Shown here piece after piece: positions 60,377-64,000 of a stretch of 64,000 nt of DNA. The stretch is taken from assembly GCA_964035015.1 (NCBI GenBank), contig OZ035997.1, positions 20,825,563-20,889,562 of the forward strand. The letters run 5' to 3'. Position 1 is the first letter of the stretch; each line of letters opens with the position of its first letter. The DNA comes from Corallium rubrum (lineage: Eukaryota; Cnidaria; Anthozoa; Scleralcyonacea; Coralliidae). The translations under genes were made by a program, and so were the position numbers. The notes beneath the pieces were generated by a model. It did not search any database. It was not told where the DNA came from and saw nothing but the letters and a program-made list of their open reading frames with translations.

Positions 60377-61846
60377 ATGATCTGGGGAGAGTTGCACAAA
60401 GCCAAGATAGCTTATCTAGTTGACAAGTCCTAGTTAAAGAACAGCACTAATCATGTTTTGAACAACCTAATATAAAATTTTATCCACTCGATAGTTATGT
60501 ATCTGATAGTGCTGTTTGTTCAGTGATAAAAGTTAAACTGGGTTGTTCAAAGCACCAGTAGAGTGCTTCTGTAGCTAGGATTTATCCACCAGGTAAGCTA
60601 TTCGGGCTTCATACAAAAATCTGAAATTTACAAGTTCACTTCACATAAAACTTGGCGGCATGTTTATAATGCTAATATATGCTATGTTTTGGAAACAGCC
60701 AGTAAAGATGTATGTATAGTATGTGCCATGTTCAAATTAGAATTACATGTATAAAATGATTTAAAATAACTATAATCTTTTTTTTTTGGGTGTCTGTGCT
60801 TTTCACACATTTTCATGCATTGCTTCTTAAGTTTATATCTCTTTCTGTGAACAGCGGTAGTCACATGCGTACCTATTTTTTATTAGTCGTGAGCGGGCGG
60901 ATGCTGCAGTTTGATTGGCTACGTGAACGGTCAGTTTTTTACGATATCTGACCGCGGTCCAAAAAGTTATTTTTTTACATTCTGTCATTTAAAATTGATC
61001 GATTTTCATAACTATTTCGCTTGCCACATAAGAAATATATTCAACAGAGAGCTACGGGGATGCAAATGAGTTTCATTATCCAAATGGTTTTGGCAATTTC
61101 ATGTGTAAACAGCGAATTTTAAAAGAAACGCTGGGAAAACTGTGACAAAGCAAAATTTACGAACGATATATTTATAAAGAAAACAGTTTAAAACGGTAGG
61201 AAAAACATACATAAACTTGTGAAAACAGTATTTTGAATCACTAAATGAAACTATATAGAAGTATATATAAAAAATCATACCACGAGAAGATAGAGAAGCT
61301 GAAACCTTTTGACACTAAATTGTCTTTCTTCTGTTATCCAACCGCCATACTCAACAAAACCGCTACAAGTCTTTACCTTTTAGTCATTAATATTTTCCGC
61401 ATGCCAACCTCATCGTGTCATGTCCTTGAAACTTGAAATTACAAATGGCTTACTACAAGCATTTTCGTCTTCAAACTCGAAGAACACACTTTCAATTTTC
61501 ATGCAGTCAGCCCAATATTGAAAGCGACTTTCCAAGCGAACAGCCAAAAACGAGCAAGCGACGAAGAAGAACGACGAAGAATCTTTATCAACTAAACTTT
61601 AAAAACACTTGGACTACATTTTGACTTCCCTTTGTAACTAGATCTTCAAGTTTTGAATGTTTTTTTATCACAAAAAAAGGTTCCAAGCTTCCTGTCAGCC
61701 TGGACTGCATGTCGGCAGTTGTTTACTGTCGGACGATAAACTTTGGACTTTTGAATATCATGTGAACATCACCTCGATTATGCAACTTAATTCAATTATG
61801 TTAATTTATCTAATTATGTATAATTGTACAAAAAAATAAGTACGTT

Positions 61847-61970
61847 ATTTACCGGTTTGGTCGGTCCGTATAGAAAAATATTTGCCCTCGGTTTCAAAAA
61901 TGTCCCTTGGCCCGCAGGGACATTTTTGAGACCGAGGGCCAATATTTTTCTATACGGACCTCCCAGGCGG
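61847..61970. mobile_element. Hairpin MITE
   Basis: ACGTTATTTACCGG ... GGTCCGTATAGAAAAATATT and complement. Confidence 0.85.
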
Positions 61971-62052
61971 TAAATAACATAGATTTATTTAATAACCAAT
62001 ACAACATTTTCAGAACGTGGTTGTGTTTACGGCTGACCTGCGTCACCAGTCA

Positions 62053-62160
62053 TTGTGGTCTAGTGGTTATTGCACTTGTCTCCAAGTTGGAAGACCCGGA
62101 TTCAATTCTCATAGTCATTTGAGTGTGGAAGGGCCGAATAAAGACCCTGGGTATGAGATT
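62053..62160 (+). mobile_element. tRNA-derived SINE
   Basis: A box TGGTCTAGTGGTTATTGC and B box GGATTCAATTC spaced as in a tRNA, followed by a GAATAAAGACCCTGGG body. Confidence 0.7.
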
Positions 62161-62194
62161 AGGTCGGACCATCACACAACACCTTCAAGTCTAA

Positions 62195-62765
62195 CAACTA
62201 TCCAGACTGGGGAGGGGGGGGGGGGGGGCGGAAAGTGCCCGCACTGAATTTAAAGGTTAATATCTCCTAAACCATTACAGGTATGGTTCTGAAATTTTAT
62301 GACTTTTCCTAAATATGTATGGGCTTTATATGTGGAAAATTTGGTGAAAAAATATTACTCCAAAAAAAAGTTACAGCGGAGTCGTGAACACCTACCAACA
62401 CTAAATTTCAGCCGACAATTTTTATTATGCTTGCTTTTATAATAGTTACAATAAAAGTAAGCACTTTTTAATAAAGAGAAACTATTTTTTTGATATACTA
62501 CCTTTTTTATGTTAACAAAACAATAAGAAAATTTTTTTTGGAAATTCTAAAAATCCTGGATGTTTGCAATCATAATTTGTCGCCATGACAACATAAGTGT
62601 AACACATACTTGAACAAGGCATACCATCCACCTGTAAAAGTTTCGTCGGAATACACCAAATGGTTCAGGAGATATTGACCGCGGGTACTTTCCGCCCCAA
62701 CCCCCCCCCCCCCCCCAGTCCCAGAAGTAAAAAAAAGGCCCAGTCTGGATAGGGTTAAGGAATAA
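62195..62765. mobile_element. Inverted-repeat element with G-run/C-run arms
   Basis: ATCCAGACTGGG...GGCGGAAAGTGCCCGC at the left and GCGGGTACTTTCCGCC...CCCAGTCTGGAT at the right. The arms include 17-18 consecutive Gs or Cs and TATCTCCTAAACCAT/ATGGTTCAGGAGATA. Confidence 0.8.
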
Positions 62766-63121
62766 GGGCAACAAAAATCATAATTATTATTTACGTAATT
62801 CAAGTAATGTGAAGGATTTTTGTCAACTCATTTCAACAAAACAACAAACAATTTTGTCATCAGTTAAACATTCGTTAAACCGATATGTATGCCTCTCCGA
62901 AGCACGCTTTTAGTGAATCTCGTTTTCGCATCATTAAACTACTCGACACTTTCAAAAACATGGACAACACTTGTCTATCAACACAATGTAACGCCACTAA
63001 TTTCTAAGTTAGTTAAGCACAGTGCTGAAACAAGATGGCGGATACGATTGGGTAAAGGTGTATCGTGTGTAAAGTACAGTATGATGTGGTGTGTAAAGTG
63101 CATGTACCAAATCATCTTTAG

Positions 63122-63275
63122 ATTCTCCAGGTCGTTTTCTTGAACTTGCTGGTATCTACAATGAATTTAAGTATGACGAGATCAAACCAGCATTACAGTT
63201 ACTGGAAGCATTTGAGCAATCTAATGCATGTGGCAAACTTTGTTTAGCAAAAGAAACATATCGTAATACACATGT
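63122..63275 (+). CDS. Unrecognised coding-like exon
   Basis: After an acceptor CATCTTTAG, a frame reads SPGRFLELAGIYNEFKYDEI and continues KPALQLLEAFEQSNACGKLC, then KETYRNTH, up to a possible weak donor (GTACAT) near 63276. Composition and amphipathic helix pattern look like genuine protein, unlike the surrounding AT-rich noise. A translation-start-like AAGATGGCGG occurs at 63031, but its five-codon exon does not match in phase. I do not recognise the family. The gene would be on the strand opposite to the muscleblind-like gene and continue past the edge. Confidence 0.4.
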
Positions 63276-64000
63276 ACATGTATACCTTGATTTCGGACAA
63301 AATTTATGTAAACTTTAGTTAAATACATATAAAATGTCTTCAAAATCATTTTGAAAAGCTTTAGGTGGCATATTTTCCATTATACACTGTACCCCACATA
63401 CAGTGTACATACAGAGTCCACAGTTTACTCTTGTGAAAAGCTCTGCTTGAAACGTCACTATATCGTTGCTAAAAATTTCCTCAGTTTACCACCAAATAAA
63501 GGTTCACTTTGCTACAGTACATGTACTTACTGTACATCCAAAACACCGCCACCCTACTTTTGTAATACAATAGTGCATTTTCTGTGCTTTCATTGGTTGT
63601 TGTCCATGATCTATTAGAGGACAGACGCACAAATTGCATCACTAACGTGCTCTGATTTCTGTAAACCAATGACGTTGCTTCGTTTGTATAGATTATGATC
63701 TGATCATGTCAGCTAACGTGATTCGTTGTTTTCAATGCGCCGAAAATTCACCAGAAAAATTCAGTGAATCTTCTGAAATGTAGTTTTTCTATTTTACATT
63801 GTATAAAACAAATAGATTCCACTTTGCCGCTGGCTGTTCCGTTACAGATGTACAGATGACGTACAACGCGGTAAGAAATGGAACCTATTTGTTAAACAGT
63901 GTACATTACCTCGGTTATACATCGAAGGAAAGAAAACAATCAATGTTGATCTACTTACAAGACTCACTTGACTTTGGCTGATCTTCACTGTCTTCAATTT

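Larger units (their letters stand above)
58793..62040. other. Upstream region of the muscleblind-like gene (intron or flank)
   Basis: No further muscleblind-like exon was recognised on the minus strand. Apart from the hairpins listed, only AT-rich sequence is seen. Confidence 0.4.

Noticed and set aside
63031..63047. Start exon ATGGCGGATACGATTGG for the 63122 exon
   Set aside because: Its phase-2 end would put the next exon in a frame that stops within eight codons.

Overview
The window is invertebrate genomic DNA: AT-rich, intron-rich and crowded with microsatellites, foldback MITEs, SINEs and retrotransposon scraps. The repeat families and the divergence of the host proteins fit a cnidarian, probably an anthozoan. 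This is inference; no rRNA or mitochondrial marker is present.

Three conserved host genes can be read by splicing exons by eye, and in each the intron phases agree throughout. (1) XRCC1, the scaffold of DNA single-strand-break repair, runs on the + strand from before the window to a stop at 28029. Seventeen exons give 518 residues: the end of the N-terminal domain, BRCT1, a CK2/FHA-binding phosphomotif and BRCT2. The first exons lie upstream. (2) An OVO-like C2H2 zinc-finger repressor lies on the - strand (35533-39342). It has two coding exons: a SNAG-domain exon and an exon with four zinc fingers. It is convergent with XRCC1. (3) A muscleblind-like CCCH RNA-binding protein lies on the - strand (51617-58178). 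Its five 3' coding exons are present; the first zinc-finger pair must lie beyond the right edge.

The most unusual object sits in XRCC1 intron 4. It is a 6,804-bp virus-like element (5461-12264) inserted in a TACC/ATC-type minisatellite, with a 6-bp duplication (ATCACC) and terminal inverted repeats of about 180 bp that begin AGTAGATA. Each terminal repeat carries an inward-facing promoter made of four or five TGACTCA (AP-1-like) sites, two CCAAT boxes and a TATA box. Inside are a small zinc-finger ORF, a frameshifted gene resembling rolling-circle initiators, a Q/E-rich ORF, a fragment resembling the N-terminus of Polinton/adintovirus DNA polymerase B, and two small ORFs on the - strand. A 350-bp inverted duplication encloses the zinc-finger and initiator genes. 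I read it as a decayed, probably non-autonomous Polinton-like or viral element of uncertain family.

The remainder is repeats. Tetranucleotide arrays lie inside a TIR element that has two copies. There are numerous hairpin MITEs with recognisable duplications (TA, TTAA, 7, 8 and 9 bp), tRNA-derived SINE pieces, a 5S-rRNA-derived SINE nested in a MITE, two non-LTR retrotransposon 3' ends, and a 20-bp satellite (45.06-45.59 kb) whose word elements recur at 48.2 and 50.0 kb. The stretch 36.5-41.1 kb, which includes the OVO intron and upstream region, is the least repetitive and probably holds OVO regulatory DNA. An unrecognised coding-like exon lies near 63.12 kb.
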